From the NCBI GenBank assembly GCA_030998225.1, contig JAPYXD010000680.1, forward strand, positions 18,550,501-18,614,500: 64,000 nt of DNA. Reading direction: 5' to 3'. Each line of letters begins with the position of its first letter. Positions within the stretch are counted from its first letter, which is position 1. Of the stretch, positions 32,098 through 42,420 are shown piece after piece. Position numbers and translations under genes: made by a program. This DNA is from Diplolepis rosae. Its lineage: Eukaryota > Arthropoda > Insecta > Hymenoptera > Diplolepididae. Under the pieces are notes generated by a model. That model was not told the DNA's origin. It saw only the letters and a list, made by a program, of their open reading frames with translations, and made no database searches.

Positions 32098-32219
32098 CTT
32101 ATGTAAAGTTGGGACCGAGGTTCAAATCCGGACCCAGGCAAATTTTATCTCATTCTTCAATTCTTTGTCTGGAAGAACTGCTCAATTCTTAGTTTAAATT
32201 TTATAGCATTTTTATCGAA
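32098..32219 (+). repeat. 122-bp direct duplicate of 31921-32042
   Basis: CTTATGTAAAGTTGGGACCG to TTTTTATCGAA is repeated with no difference I could see, 177 bp downstream of the first copy. It duplicates most of the right arm and its B box. The identity implies a recent local duplication or an assembly duplication. Confidence 0.8.
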
Positions 32220-32303
32220 CTTTCATTAATTTAGCGAGGGAAAAATTCTATGAAATCGTCTTTAATTTATAGTAAAACGGAAAATTGACTGTTTTTTTCT
32301 TAC

Positions 32304-32515
32304 CTTAAAGGGTCAATACGACATTTCAAAGACTTTTTTCAAGAATTTTGTTTTATAGTAAAATTTATTTTATAATTTCAAGCTTTTAATACACAAAAAA
32401 TAAGATTTTAAAGAAATACTTCTGGCGGACATACCAGCAAGATTTACCATAAAAAAATAAAAAACATTTTTTAAAAAATTCTTCAAAAAAGTCTTTGAGA
32501 TGTGGTGGTTTTCGT
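32304..32515. mobile_element. Degraded TTAA-type MITE
   Basis: Left: CTTAAAGGGTCAATACGACA then AAAGACTTTTTTCAAGAATT. Right: the inverse AATTCTTCAAAAAAGTCTTT then GAGATGTGGTGG, without a clear TTAA. The inner terminal repeat is good; the outer right end is decayed. Confidence 0.5.
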
Positions 32516-32924
32516 ATCATTTTCGAAAAGTAGTAGGAAAAGGTTTGAAAAATGAGGACAAAGAAGGACAGAAAAGTTTGAAAAAGACGACAAGATAAGA
32601 CAGAAAAGAGACTATTTTGTCAAATGTTATCGACGCTTAACATCTTATATGTTTATTTTTGAACCCTGATGAATTTTAATTAATAATCTATTGAGTTGAA
32701 AGATTATTTTGGAATTGTTGAAGCTTGCCAGTTGACGAAGAAATCGTTAAATGGCATTGAATGATAAAATTTTGTACAAAAAAAGAATCATTCATTGAAT
32801 CATTATCATTTGAAAAATTCGGACAAAAACCCGGACAAAGTCAAAAATCCTGTAGGACAACTCATATAAGCCCTAAAATGAGGACATATCCGGGGAAATC
32901 CGGACGGATGGTCACCCTATGTAT
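32516..32924. other. Unrecognised DNA
   Basis: Purine-rich around 32540-32600. No gene or bounded repeat seen. Confidence 0.35.
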
Positions 32925-33090
32925 ACCGATAGTTAGCTGAGTCAGTGTCATTTTGCGCGTGGAAAGTTTATTTCCCCGCACTAGTGTAATAAATTTTAAG
33001 TTTGTTTTAATTTTCCGCAGACTTAAAATTTTACTGCACTAGTGCGAGAACTTTTCGCACGCAAAACAAGGCTACCTTTCGGTGTACAGC
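32925..33090. mobile_element. Single copy of the 29.6-kb hairpin unit
   Basis: It starts TATACCGATAGTTAGCTGAG, passes CCCCGCACTAGTGTAATAAA and AAGTTTGTTTTAATTTTCCG, and ends with the partial inverse CTTTCGGTGTACAGCG. It shows the fold-back form: an outer TATACCGATAG / TCGGTGTAC pair around a CACTAGTG core. This is probably the basic unit, later duplicated with flanking DNA at 29.6-30.5 kb. Confidence 0.55.
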
Positions 33091-33830
33091 GGACAAAATT
33101 TTTTTTTCAAAATTAGTCAAATTTGTTGTTTAGTTTAATTTCTTTTGTATATTAAAATATATTATTATAACTGTTAATACAAGTAAAAATGCTTGAGACG
33201 TTACTGTGAAAATTGTAATATTTTAGTAAATTGACAACATTCTAGAATCAGTTGAATTGAGAGCAAAATATGTGCTCTCGCTCTTAAATTTATGTATCAA
33301 AATTTCATACTCTTTTGCACTTTTTTATTATTATATTATTGATTATATACCAATTTTATCATCTGACTAAGAAGAAATTATAAAAACATTCTGAAAATAA
33401 ATTTGAAATTAAATAATTTTTATTATACTAATAATTATGAACATTTTCTTCCTGACTTAAAAATAAATTTCAGAATTAATTTACTCTAAAATGACAACAA
33501 ATCATATAGATTGAATTTCGATCCCTGATGAGGAGATATTGTATGATTCCATATCTCAAAACCTTGAAATTAATAATAAATTAGATTTTAGTCCGAATAT
33601 GTCGTTTCTTCTGCTAGATCTTCAATGTTTATCTGCATTCATAAAAAATGATTCTAAATTTTTTTTTTTTAAAGAAAAATTTCACATTGTAGTTTATTTG
33701 ATCGTAAAAAGACATTTCCAGAAGGTTTGATATAAGTATCAGAATAGAGTAAGTGAATCGAGTAAAGCTATGGTCAGACTCAGACGTTCGATATCGTTGC
33801 ATGTAAAATGTACGAGCAATACCGAAACTT
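33091..33830. other. Unrecognised AT-rich DNA
   Basis: Short frames here (63 and 85 codons on opposite strands over 33539-33886) overlap and show no motif. Nothing was assigned. Confidence 0.35.
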
Positions 33831-33839
33831 GTCAAATAT

Positions 33840-34095
33840 ATCATTCCACTCGATATCCGACGTGGTCGGTGCTGCGTCTCGTACAAACTTTATTCAATTT
33901 CCCATTTCCGGATAGACAGGGAGATAAACAACCCCTGGCGAAAAAGCAGATACCCTTTAGGATATGCACTTATATATCGGGTTATATAAGCTTATGCTGA
34001 TGACAGGTATCAATGGGTGACTTAATCGAGTTATCGAACTTAGCATTGAGTTCCGTTCCAGCATCTACCCATCTCTCAATAAATTCTATTTTTCA
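33840..34095 (+). other. LTR-like or transcript-like fragment
   Basis: A GC-richer island with TATA-like GGGTTATATAAGC near 33983 and TCTCTCAATAAATTC at 34073-34087, about 100 bp apart, as in the R region of an LTR or a short transcript. No boundaries or partner copies were found. Confidence 0.25.
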
Positions 34096-34177
34096 ACGCA
34101 AAAAATATATTCCATACACGAAATGTGTAAGGTTATTCAAAAATTCATTTCTGAAATAGATTTTTGAATGATCTTAA

Positions 34178-34416
34178 GATAATTGATCCACGAAAATTAG
34201 ACCTCAGGCAAAAATAGACAATTTTGCTTCCAAGAATAGCAATATTTTGTCAAAAATAAAATTTATTAATAAATTTATTTTTCTGTGTTTCAAATTTTTT
34301 TCATGTAAAATAATCTTCTCTCTTTCAAATTAATTCTTTAATAATAATATTGCTGTTCTTGAAAGCAAAATTATCTATTTTTGCCTGAGGTCTTATTTTC
34401 GTGGATGAAAACTACC
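34178..34416. mobile_element. T5 MITE (239 bp, internally deleted)
   Basis: TTAA (34174-34177) then GATAATTGATCCACG. The right end is CGTGGATGAAAACTACC then TTAA (34417-34420). The inverse pair AGACCTCAGGCAAAAATAG / CTATTTTTGCCTGAGGTCT is clear. It lacks most of the interior seen at 22949-23669. Confidence 0.8.
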
Positions 34417-34420
34417 TTAA

Positions 34421-34560
34421 GGGATCATAACAATCTCGGCCCCCCCCCCCCCCCCCATAAAAAAGGCTATGTTTAAGAATCTTTTTAGCGGTTGCTAATG
34501 TAAATTTTAATATAAAACTTGTTGGGCTACATAAATAAACTTAAAATACATGAAAAAAAC
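34421..34560. repeat. C17 homopolymer and flank
   Basis: A run of 17 C stands at 34440-34456 right after the T5 element, in otherwise AT-rich DNA. The remainder is unassigned. Confidence 0.6.
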
Positions 34561-34561
34561 T

Positions 34562-34730
34562 TTTTTTTTACTAGCGGGTCATGAAGTAGATTTTATTACC
34601 CCGTGCGAGGCAAACAAATCTGTTTTTGACCCCCTAATAGAAAAAAAATTATGTGCAACTAAGAAAAAAAAATTTATAAATAAAAATTATAAATTAAAAT
34701 AAATTTTCCACTAGTTGCGTAATATACTAT
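34562..34730. mobile_element. H element, rearranged copy
   Basis: The ACTAGCGGGTCA...GACCCCCTAATAG palindrome occupies 34570-34640. It is followed by GTGCAACTAAGAAAAAA (34653) and, inverted, TTTTCCACTAGTTGCG (34703-34718), which appear to be the terminal repeats of H. Unlike at 23 kb, the hairpin lies outside the pair. Confidence 0.5.
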
Positions 34731-34910
34731 TTACTGATTTTACACAGTTTTTGTATACAAAAACAAACGTTTTTTTTCACTGTTTTTTACAACAACAAAA
34801 AACAGTAAGAAAGAAAATATATACTTGCTTGAAGTTCAGTAGTTTCAAACAATTTATCTACGCAAGGAGGAAAAACGTCGTTTCGAAAAAAACGCGTTTA
34901 AAGTTTTTTT

Positions 34911-36350
34911 ACATTCTCATCATGGATGAGAAGGTATTGGTTTTATGTGAAAAATGACTTTCGAAATTTTCATCAAATCTTTACGTTTTGAGACCCCCTG
35001 AGTCAGAAAAAATGGTTTTTACGAAAGTGTCTGTCTGTCTGTCTGTCTGTAGGTCGTGTGCGGCATAACTCTCGATAGAATTATCAGATTGAATTGAGCT
35101 TTGGTACACTTTATCGGAGCCGAAAAAGTAAGGACAAGTTCGTTAACCAGCCACATCCAATCAAAATTGAGGGATGGAGCACTACTTTTGTGTTTTTGAA
35201 AATATTCGAACTAATAATTTTTTGAAAAAATCAAAAATTCCAATCCTGGTTTTTGATAGTGCTCAGAGATCTCTACAAATTATCCTAATAACATTTTTTG
35301 ATTAAATCAAAATTAGAAATGTTACAGCATATTCAATTTCGAAAAAAGTCAATATCAAAATCCGATTTTCCAGTTAAATTATACGAGATACGAAAAAACG
35401 TTATGATACAATATTATTGAATACATAAAGACCTACAAATTTGAATTATAACATTTTTTCATAAGATGCATGTTTTTCTTTTTAATTAAAAAAAAATCTA
35501 TTGAAAATTCAAAATTCAATTTTTTAACAATAATATTGGAAATACAAAAAAAACGTAAGAATACAAAGTTGTTCGTTTCAAAAAGATCTACAAATTTTGT
35601 CTGACACAGTTTCTGATAAAAGATATATTTTTCGTTTCAATTCCAAAAAATACGATAAAAATGAAAAAATTCCATTTTTTAGACAAAATATGTGAGATGC
35701 AAAAAAAACATTTAGATGGAAAATTGTTTGCCTAAATGAGGTCTACAAATTCTGATAAAGAAATTTCGGGACAGGATGTATATTTTATGTTTTGATTTTT
35801 AATATTGAAAAAATTCGATTTTTTTCACCAAAATATGTGAGATACGAAATAAGCGTTGTTCTGCAAAATCGTTTCCTTAAATAAAGTCTACGATTGTTTT
35901 TCCTTTTTGAGATATTTGGAAGAAAATAAATTTATCAATAATCATGTAATTTATTAAAAAGTTACAAAAATGCATACAGAAAATCGAGCGCGAAGCGCGA
36001 GTGTCATGATGAGAATGTGTTCCTTAAGGCCGATAGAGCCTTAAGTAAATTGAATTTCCTGTTTCACTTAAATTCAAAAAGAAATTCAGTGACTTTGAGA
36101 AAATGTGTAATTCACATCATCTGTAATATTATTATAAAATTGGTTTGAGCTTCAGTATCAAAATATAAGAAATAAACTTAAATGTATGCGAAGAGCACAA
36201 GACCGAGCGCGAAGCGCGAGGTCCAGAAAGAACGGAGCGCGAAGCGCGACGATCGAATCGCGCGCCCTAGGCGCGCTCAAACTTGCGAGCGAAGCGAGCT
36301 GCGCGTGGAGCGTGTGATGAGAATATGCCCGCGAAGCGGGCAGATTTTTT
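34911..36350 (+). repeat. Rep-A copy 3 (full length)
   Basis: It runs from ACATTCTCATCATGGATGAG to GCCCGCGAAGCGGGCAGA and a T-tract, with every part in the order of copy 1. Its 3' palindromes are the best preserved: GAGCGCGAAGCGCGAG, GAGCGCGAAGCGCGACG, GCGAGCGAAGCGAGC. AAACGCGTTTAAAG lies just outside its head (34889-34904). The 103- and 67-codon frames at 36158-36493 are opposite-strand translations of the palindromes. Confidence 0.85.
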
Positions 36351-38281
36351 TTGTAAAACATCGTAAAAATATCTTACCTACGCCTAATCAGCTATGCCTT
36401 CACTACACAAAATGCCTTCTGCCTTATCGGAATATACAAAAAAAAGTCGATTTTTTGAAACGGCTAGAGTGGTATAATCACTTAAGGTCATGAGCCAAGC
36501 AGGTTACGTGACAAAAATTGTATGTTAATCCAACCGTGCAAGGTAACTTTTTTCGTTTATAAAATATCTTGCTCAGAGTTTAGTAAATTTATCAGAAGAT
36601 GATGAGGAACGTCTGTTAACTTTGTTACAGTAAAAATTCTGGATCTTTTTGCATTCTAAAATATAAAACTAGAGTGTCATCGGCAGTTGCATTTCTGTAA
36701 CTACATTTCCACGGAGAAAGAAATATTGTCTTAAAATGTTGAGAAATATATCAAAAATTAATCAGACAGGTCTGTTATTTCTTGAATATTCATAATAATA
36801 TAAACATTTTTTGATAAATATAAGTAATTTTGACAAATTTGCAAAGTATATTACCAACTGGTTAGACCAGTGCAGCAGAATTCAAGACACTCAGTTGGTA
36901 TTATTGATCAAATTTTTTTTAATTTTTATTTTAATGTACTATGCCTTCCTCTATTCCTTCTATATGCACTCTAAAAACGGAATATTGACTGTCGAACAAT
37001 TCCGTTCACTATGAATGGATTTTCTACTCAAAATTGGCATAAGAGGAAATCCTCTAACAGTTGAAGTATTTTCGTTTCAAGTGCTATCATTTTGCCGCCG
37101 AAGTTTTTCCTATGGTCTGGAAATAAAATCCTTTGTCGTACGGAGGAAGTATAATTTCGATGTTAAAAGAAAACAAATTCTATGATATAACCTATAAGAA
37201 ATGTACACACGTCCAACTTTGACAAATCCCAATATTAAATCCATGATTCTCAATAATATAATAACGACCCGTCTTAGATTTCAGCTTGAAGAAATTTAGA
37301 AAATATAACCTTGCTTACATTACAAATTTTCCAATACGTGTAAAATTGAAAGTCCATGATCTATTAAATATATAATGTTGAAAAGTGTTACAAAATAATT
37401 TTTAAACTTTGTTGCATTTTAAATTTCACAATAAATTCTGTAGTAAACATTTTACTATTAATTTCGAATTCAAATATTTTTTTCAAATAAAAAACAACTG
37501 TATATTTCATGAAATGAATAATTGTATAAAAAATTATACATATACAAAACTGTTTTACGGAAAAAAATGTGTTGCTGCCACAAGGATATTTTAGGTTATG
37601 CAACCGCATTTATGGTTAGGATAGTTAATAATATAGCTTGAACAGCAATATGTTTCTTTGTAACAGCTACACAGTTTTTTCCGTCTAATGTTAAATAAGT
37701 GTTTTCAAAATTCATTTAAGAAATGTTTTTATTCAATTTTATCAATGATATTAGAATGGATTTCCATATAAACTTTAAATGTCGACATTTTTTTCCAATA
37801 CAAAACTATTATTCGTTTTATATAAAGTATATATTCCATGATCTTTATTTTTACAGTTTGAAAATTTCTTCAATGTATACATTTTTTCTTGCAATTAAAT
37901 AGATATTTGTCCAAACTTTGTTTGCGGATCTGGAATACTATTTATTGTTAGAAAAAGAATTATGGATAGAATTGAATGTTTTCATTTACTTATGTCTTTT
38001 TTTCTAACCTTTAACCAGACGATGTACACTCACTAATGCGCAGGCGCACTTCGTCAGCTAGTCTAGAAATGCAATCCTTAAATAATTAGAGGATTTATTT
38101 TCAGAGTCAAAAATAATCCTTCATTGGTAAAAATATTTTCTTTTTGCATCTCACAGATGAGATTTGTAACAGGAAAAAGATTCTGTTGGTAGACAAAAGA
38201 AATCTGCTTAATTTCAATGGATGCATTCTGAAAGGAACGTAATTTCACTATCGATAGACTTTTTTTTAGAGTGTGCTATTA
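36351..38281. other. Unrecognised AT-rich DNA
   Basis: No reading frame with motifs, RNA structure or bounded repeat was found over 1.9 kb. This is one of the least repetitive stretches. Confidence 0.4.
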
Positions 38282-38647
38282 CAGTCCGCGCTCTCTGTAG
38301 GGCCACCTCGGGCGTTTAGGGGAAGTGTTTTCTTAGAAAAAGCCTTCCCTCTCCACTCGCCATAGCGAGCGCGCTCGAATCACTTTTTATCTTCCTCAGT
38401 AGGGCCGCTCGAAAGTCACACTATTAAATAATAAAGGATATTGTTCAATAAACGAATAATTTTGGCTCTGAGTGACCATTTCCTTTTAAAATAACAAAAA
38501 TAACGGAGCATTTACTTTCAAATATTTATTAATATTTAATATGATTACAATTTCATTCTAATTTACATTTATTTTGCCGTAATGCCGTCGAGTACAGATT
38601 AGGGATAGAGGCCCGATTGAGAGCGGTCCTATAGAGAGCGCGGACTG
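38282..38647. mobile_element. TA-flanked MITE (CAGTCCGCGCTCTCT ends)
   Basis: Left CAGTCCGCGCTCTCTGTAGG, right the inverse CTATAGAGAGCGCGGACTG. A TA duplication lies at 38280-38281 and 38648-38649. It is 366 bp and non-coding. It contains a GC-rich stretch with GCGAGCGCGCTCG near 38365. Target and ends fit a Tc1/mariner-type MITE. Confidence 0.85.
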
Positions 38648-38649
38648 TA

Positions 38650-39020
38650 TTCATGATTTTCTAAATTTTTACTGATTTATTTTGATTCAAAATTTTATAT
38701 ATGGAGAAAAAAATCGATAGCCAGTGACTGTGTTGGTCACGTGACCTGCATGGCCAATGGCCTTAAGCATTGTAATTGTAATTATCAGGTCTGATTGATG
38801 CATGGCTAACTTTTCTCTGTAATCCAAAAGTTTTTTAATCTCAAACTTTTAAATTCCTGCTTCAAGACTTTAAGTTGAAGAACTTTATGATTTGGATCAT
38901 TTTCGAGTGAAACATATTTTTAAATTGTGTTTGTTTGTAATGTGTTCCTACTATAAAACAAAATAAATCACAATGAGCCACAATAATGTGAAGGTTATAA
39001 TTTCTCTTTGGTATTATATA
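38650..39020. other. Unrecognised AT-rich DNA
   Basis: Nothing was recognised between two transposable elements. Confidence 0.35.
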
Positions 39021-40683
39021 TGGGCGTCTGCATAAAAAAGGGCCCTTATGGCCCGTTCTAGTTTAGGAGATATTCGCGTTTCTAATTTAGAATCTAAAAT
39101 AATCATTTTCAGATTTGTGTGGAGGATGATATTATGACTTAAATTAAATCTATCGGCATTATACTCATGTCTAAAGTGCAACCGGAAGTAGCTGTATATT
39201 CAGTTTCAAAAGAAGAGAAAAGGGCCCTTGTGTCCGCCGGTCATGAAAAATGCAGCATTCTATTATTCAGCGGTGTATTTTGGATTGATTTGCCCCTGAA
39301 ATACATAAGCTAATGTTTTCAAACAATTTGGATCCAGCCATCAGGAACGCGGATCCAAAATTGTATGTCCGAATAGAAGATCTGTCGAAGAGAAAGCCTA
39401 ACGTGCACTGAGAAAAAAGATTTGATTGAATCAAAGAAAATAATTTGTTTGAACGACTTTCTTTGAATTAAAAAAATGATTTGTTTAAATAAAACGAAAT
39501 TTGTTTGATTCAAACAAAATATCTTTGGACCAAATAAATATTTGTTTGAATCAAATAAATTTCTGCCTTAAATCAAACAAATTATATCTTTGAGCATATA
39601 TCAATGCATTAATGTCTTCGTTTTGAAGAAACATTAATTTGATTCAAACAAATATTTATTTGGTTCAAAGATATTTTGTTTGAATCAAACAAATTTTATT
39701 TCATTTAAACAAATCATTTCTTTAAATCAAAGAAAGTCGTTCAAACAAATTATTTTCTTTTATTCAATCAAATCTTTTTTCTCAGTGTGTTTTAAATATT
39801 TGTTTTAATTGTCCGTTCTAATCATTCGTTTTAATACACTATTTTTTAATTTGACGTAAAAGTTTCCATAAATAATTAACTTTTCCGTTATAATTTTGGT
39901 TTAAATGAAAATTTTATTATTTTATGAACTCAGATTGTAATAATATTCTACATGAATGTTATAATTTCAGTTCAAATGAATATATTGATGTTGACTTATA
40001 TCAAATTTTAAGAATGTTAATTATTTATAAGACTTTTTCAGGTAAACTGAAAATGATTTATTGTTGACTAAATGAAAATATTAATAACTTTAATTGTTCG
40101 TGAATAAAAATTATTTCTCTATTTATAATTTATTTATTTCATTTAAATATTTTCGTTAGGATGAATTTTTTCAAACATTTTTCTCAAATTTCAACTCTTA
40201 AAGGTCATAAGTTTTTCTTATCTTTTAATGTAAAAAATCGTATTTTTTTAAAATTATTCAAAAGTCTGTCAGGAATGCGACTCTGAATCGAACTCCACAA
40301 TAAAAAAGAAGGACTTTTGAAAAATTTTTTTTGATAAAGGGCCCCTTATGGACCGTCATCATATAAACACTGTTATAATTGTTATTATATACTATAATAA
40401 TATCACTGCTGCAATTGTTTAATGTTTGTGATGCTATTTTTTGATCTAATTTTAAACCTGTTTAACTTCCGACTGTGAGTGTATTTTTTGCTTACCTAAA
40501 CTTTAACTTTGATTTTCTCAAAATGAGATTTTATGAATTTCAAAACTTCAAATGTGCCCCGGTGACTATTTTTTCAACAAACAGTGTTTATCTTGGGTTT
40601 AAAATATCAGGGCTTCATCCGGATATATGGCCCCATACATAATTCCAAAACGGCCATAAGGGTCCTTTTTATGCAGACGCCCA
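39021..40683. mobile_element. 1.66-kb element with long GC-rich terminal repeats
   Basis: The left end is TGGGCGTCTGCATAAAAAAG then GGGCCCTTATGGCCCGTT. The right end is the inverse (AACGGCCATAAGGGTCC, ATGCAGACGCCCA). The arms are about 37 bp. Echoes of the inner TIR occur inside (GGGCCCTTGTGTCCGCCGG at 39222; GGGCCCCTTATGGACCG at 40339). No transposase and no clear target duplication were found. A palindromic MITE is nested at 39406-39787. Confidence 0.75.
39406..39787. mobile_element. Palindromic CAC-MITE nested in 1.66-kb element
   Basis: The ends are CACTGAGAAAAAAGATTTG and its inverse. A 2-bp TG duplication flanks it (39404-39405, 39788-39789). The 382 bp form a near-complete palindrome built of TTTGATTCAAA-type words. 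The 64-codon minus frame at 39319-39513 crosses its left end and is spurious. Confidence 0.8.
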
Positions 40684-41840
40684 CATATTTTTCAAAACAA
40701 TTGAAACTCTAGGAAAAGTTATAGTTCATTGTAATTTTTTGTTCTTTTCAAGAATATAATAAAAGTTCAAACTATTAAATCATTGTGATTAAATATATTT
40801 TATTGTAAAAACGCATTTTTGCCTGGAAAATACTCAAAAGTATTAGCTATTTTAAAAATTTTATTTGAAATAATCCAAAAAAGTGTTTTGTCAAATTTCT
40901 ATTATATAATGTTTTCTATGCGTAAGAATATTCTAATTATTTCGGTTATATATTATCTAAAGTGTATTCTGGTTTTAATTAAATTGAGATAAAGGACAAG
41001 TCAAAGGACTTAAAGAATTTCGATATTTTTCTAGCCTTCAATTGAAATTATTTTGTATTAAATAAGTAGTACAGTTTGAATTATTACATTTTAGAAGTTG
41101 AAAACGAGTTCTAGTTTCAAATAAATCAGATACTGATACTTTCCTATTTATAAATAAAAAATCCAAATTTAAAAATTTTAAACCTTCGAATATCTAGAGC
41201 TTTGAAATTTAAAAGCAACTGAATTTCTCAAGTTTTGCAACACAAAATAAAAAATTAGAAGATAGGAAAAAAGTTATTTCAAAAAGTCTTTAGTGAATTA
41301 ATTAGATACAATTAATGATTAATTACCATTTTCTTTAATCAAGTTCCAAACTAAGACTTTTTCTAGAATCATCTTCAAGGAGCGATCTCATAATGCGAAA
41401 AGCTTTTTCTACCCCTTTCTGCACTTTTATTCTATTGCATGACACTTAATCCCCTCTTCCATTTCAAACCCCTTCACCTACTAAATGTTAGTTTATGAAT
41501 ATGTAAAGGTTGCGAGGCGGTGGTCAGACACCGGAAAAGTATGGATAGCTGGGTATGAATATGCTAAGCGTCACGCCAAACGAGAAGCAAAGTAATTTTT
41601 TTATCCCCTGACCCACGAACAATTTCTGGGTTCATAGATTTTTTAGCACCCCTCGTTATCCATTCAGAAAATTTCATTTTTATATTTTCATTGCGAAAAA
41701 TGCATATAAAAATAATATTTACATTATTGAAAAGTAATGTTTGGATTACACAGGCCCACAAAAAAATAAGTGGTCTGAACATTACATGTGACTAGGCTAC
41801 CCTTATGGGTTTAGAACCGCTGAATCCGATCCAGTCTTAG
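40684..41840. other. Unrecognised AT-rich DNA
   Basis: No gene or bounded repeat. A GC-richer patch at 41440-41660 has a 72-codon minus frame without recognisable motif. Confidence 0.4.
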
Positions 41841-41841
41841 A

Positions 41842-42420
41842 ATTTCCCCTAGACTCCACAATTTTCCCCTGGCCTAGGGAAAAAGTGTGAAATCTTGGAA
41901 GTTTCAGGCTCTGTTAAAGTAATGTTTGTTCACGGGAAGTTAATAAAACAATGTGGTTTCTACGTATTTCGAGTCGCTAAAAATTTTTCTACAGTACCTG
42001 AGAATTCCCCTAGCCTAGGGGATAAAGTGTGTAACTTAGAAACACTTAAGGTGTCACTTGAGGTTTTATTTTCGTACGAAAAAGTTGATATCTTTCCGTA
42101 TTTTGAGTTGCTGAATTCACATCTGATATTAGAATTTTTCTACAGTACCTCAGAATTCCCCTAGCCTAGGGAATAAAGTGTGTAACTTAGCAACACTTGA
42201 GGTGTCACTTGAGGTTTTATTTTCGTACGAAAAAGTTGATATCTTTCCGTATTTTGAGTTGCTGAATTCATATCTGATATTGGAATTTTTCTACAGTACC
42301 TCAGAATTCCCCTAGCCTAGGGAAAAAAGTGTACAACTTATCGACACTTGTGGTTTCACGGAGGTTTTATTTTTGTACAAAAAAATGATAAATTTTATGT
42401 ATTTTGGACCCAAACGTGCA
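41842..42420 (+). repeat. 151-bp tandem array, about four units
   Basis: TTCTACAGTACCT recurs at 41987, 42138 and 42289, an exact 151-bp step. Each is followed by the palindrome-bearing CCCCTAGCCTAGGG and by GAGGTTTTATTTTCGTACGA (diverged in the last unit). A diverged unit precedes them (CCCCTGGCCTAGGG near 41866). The two central units are almost identical. The 89-codon frame at 41895-42164 is an artefact of the array. Confidence 0.85.

Noticed and set aside
41895..42164. 89-codon frame
   Set aside because: It lies in the 151-bp tandem array; 151 is not a multiple of three, so the frame cannot persist from unit to unit.
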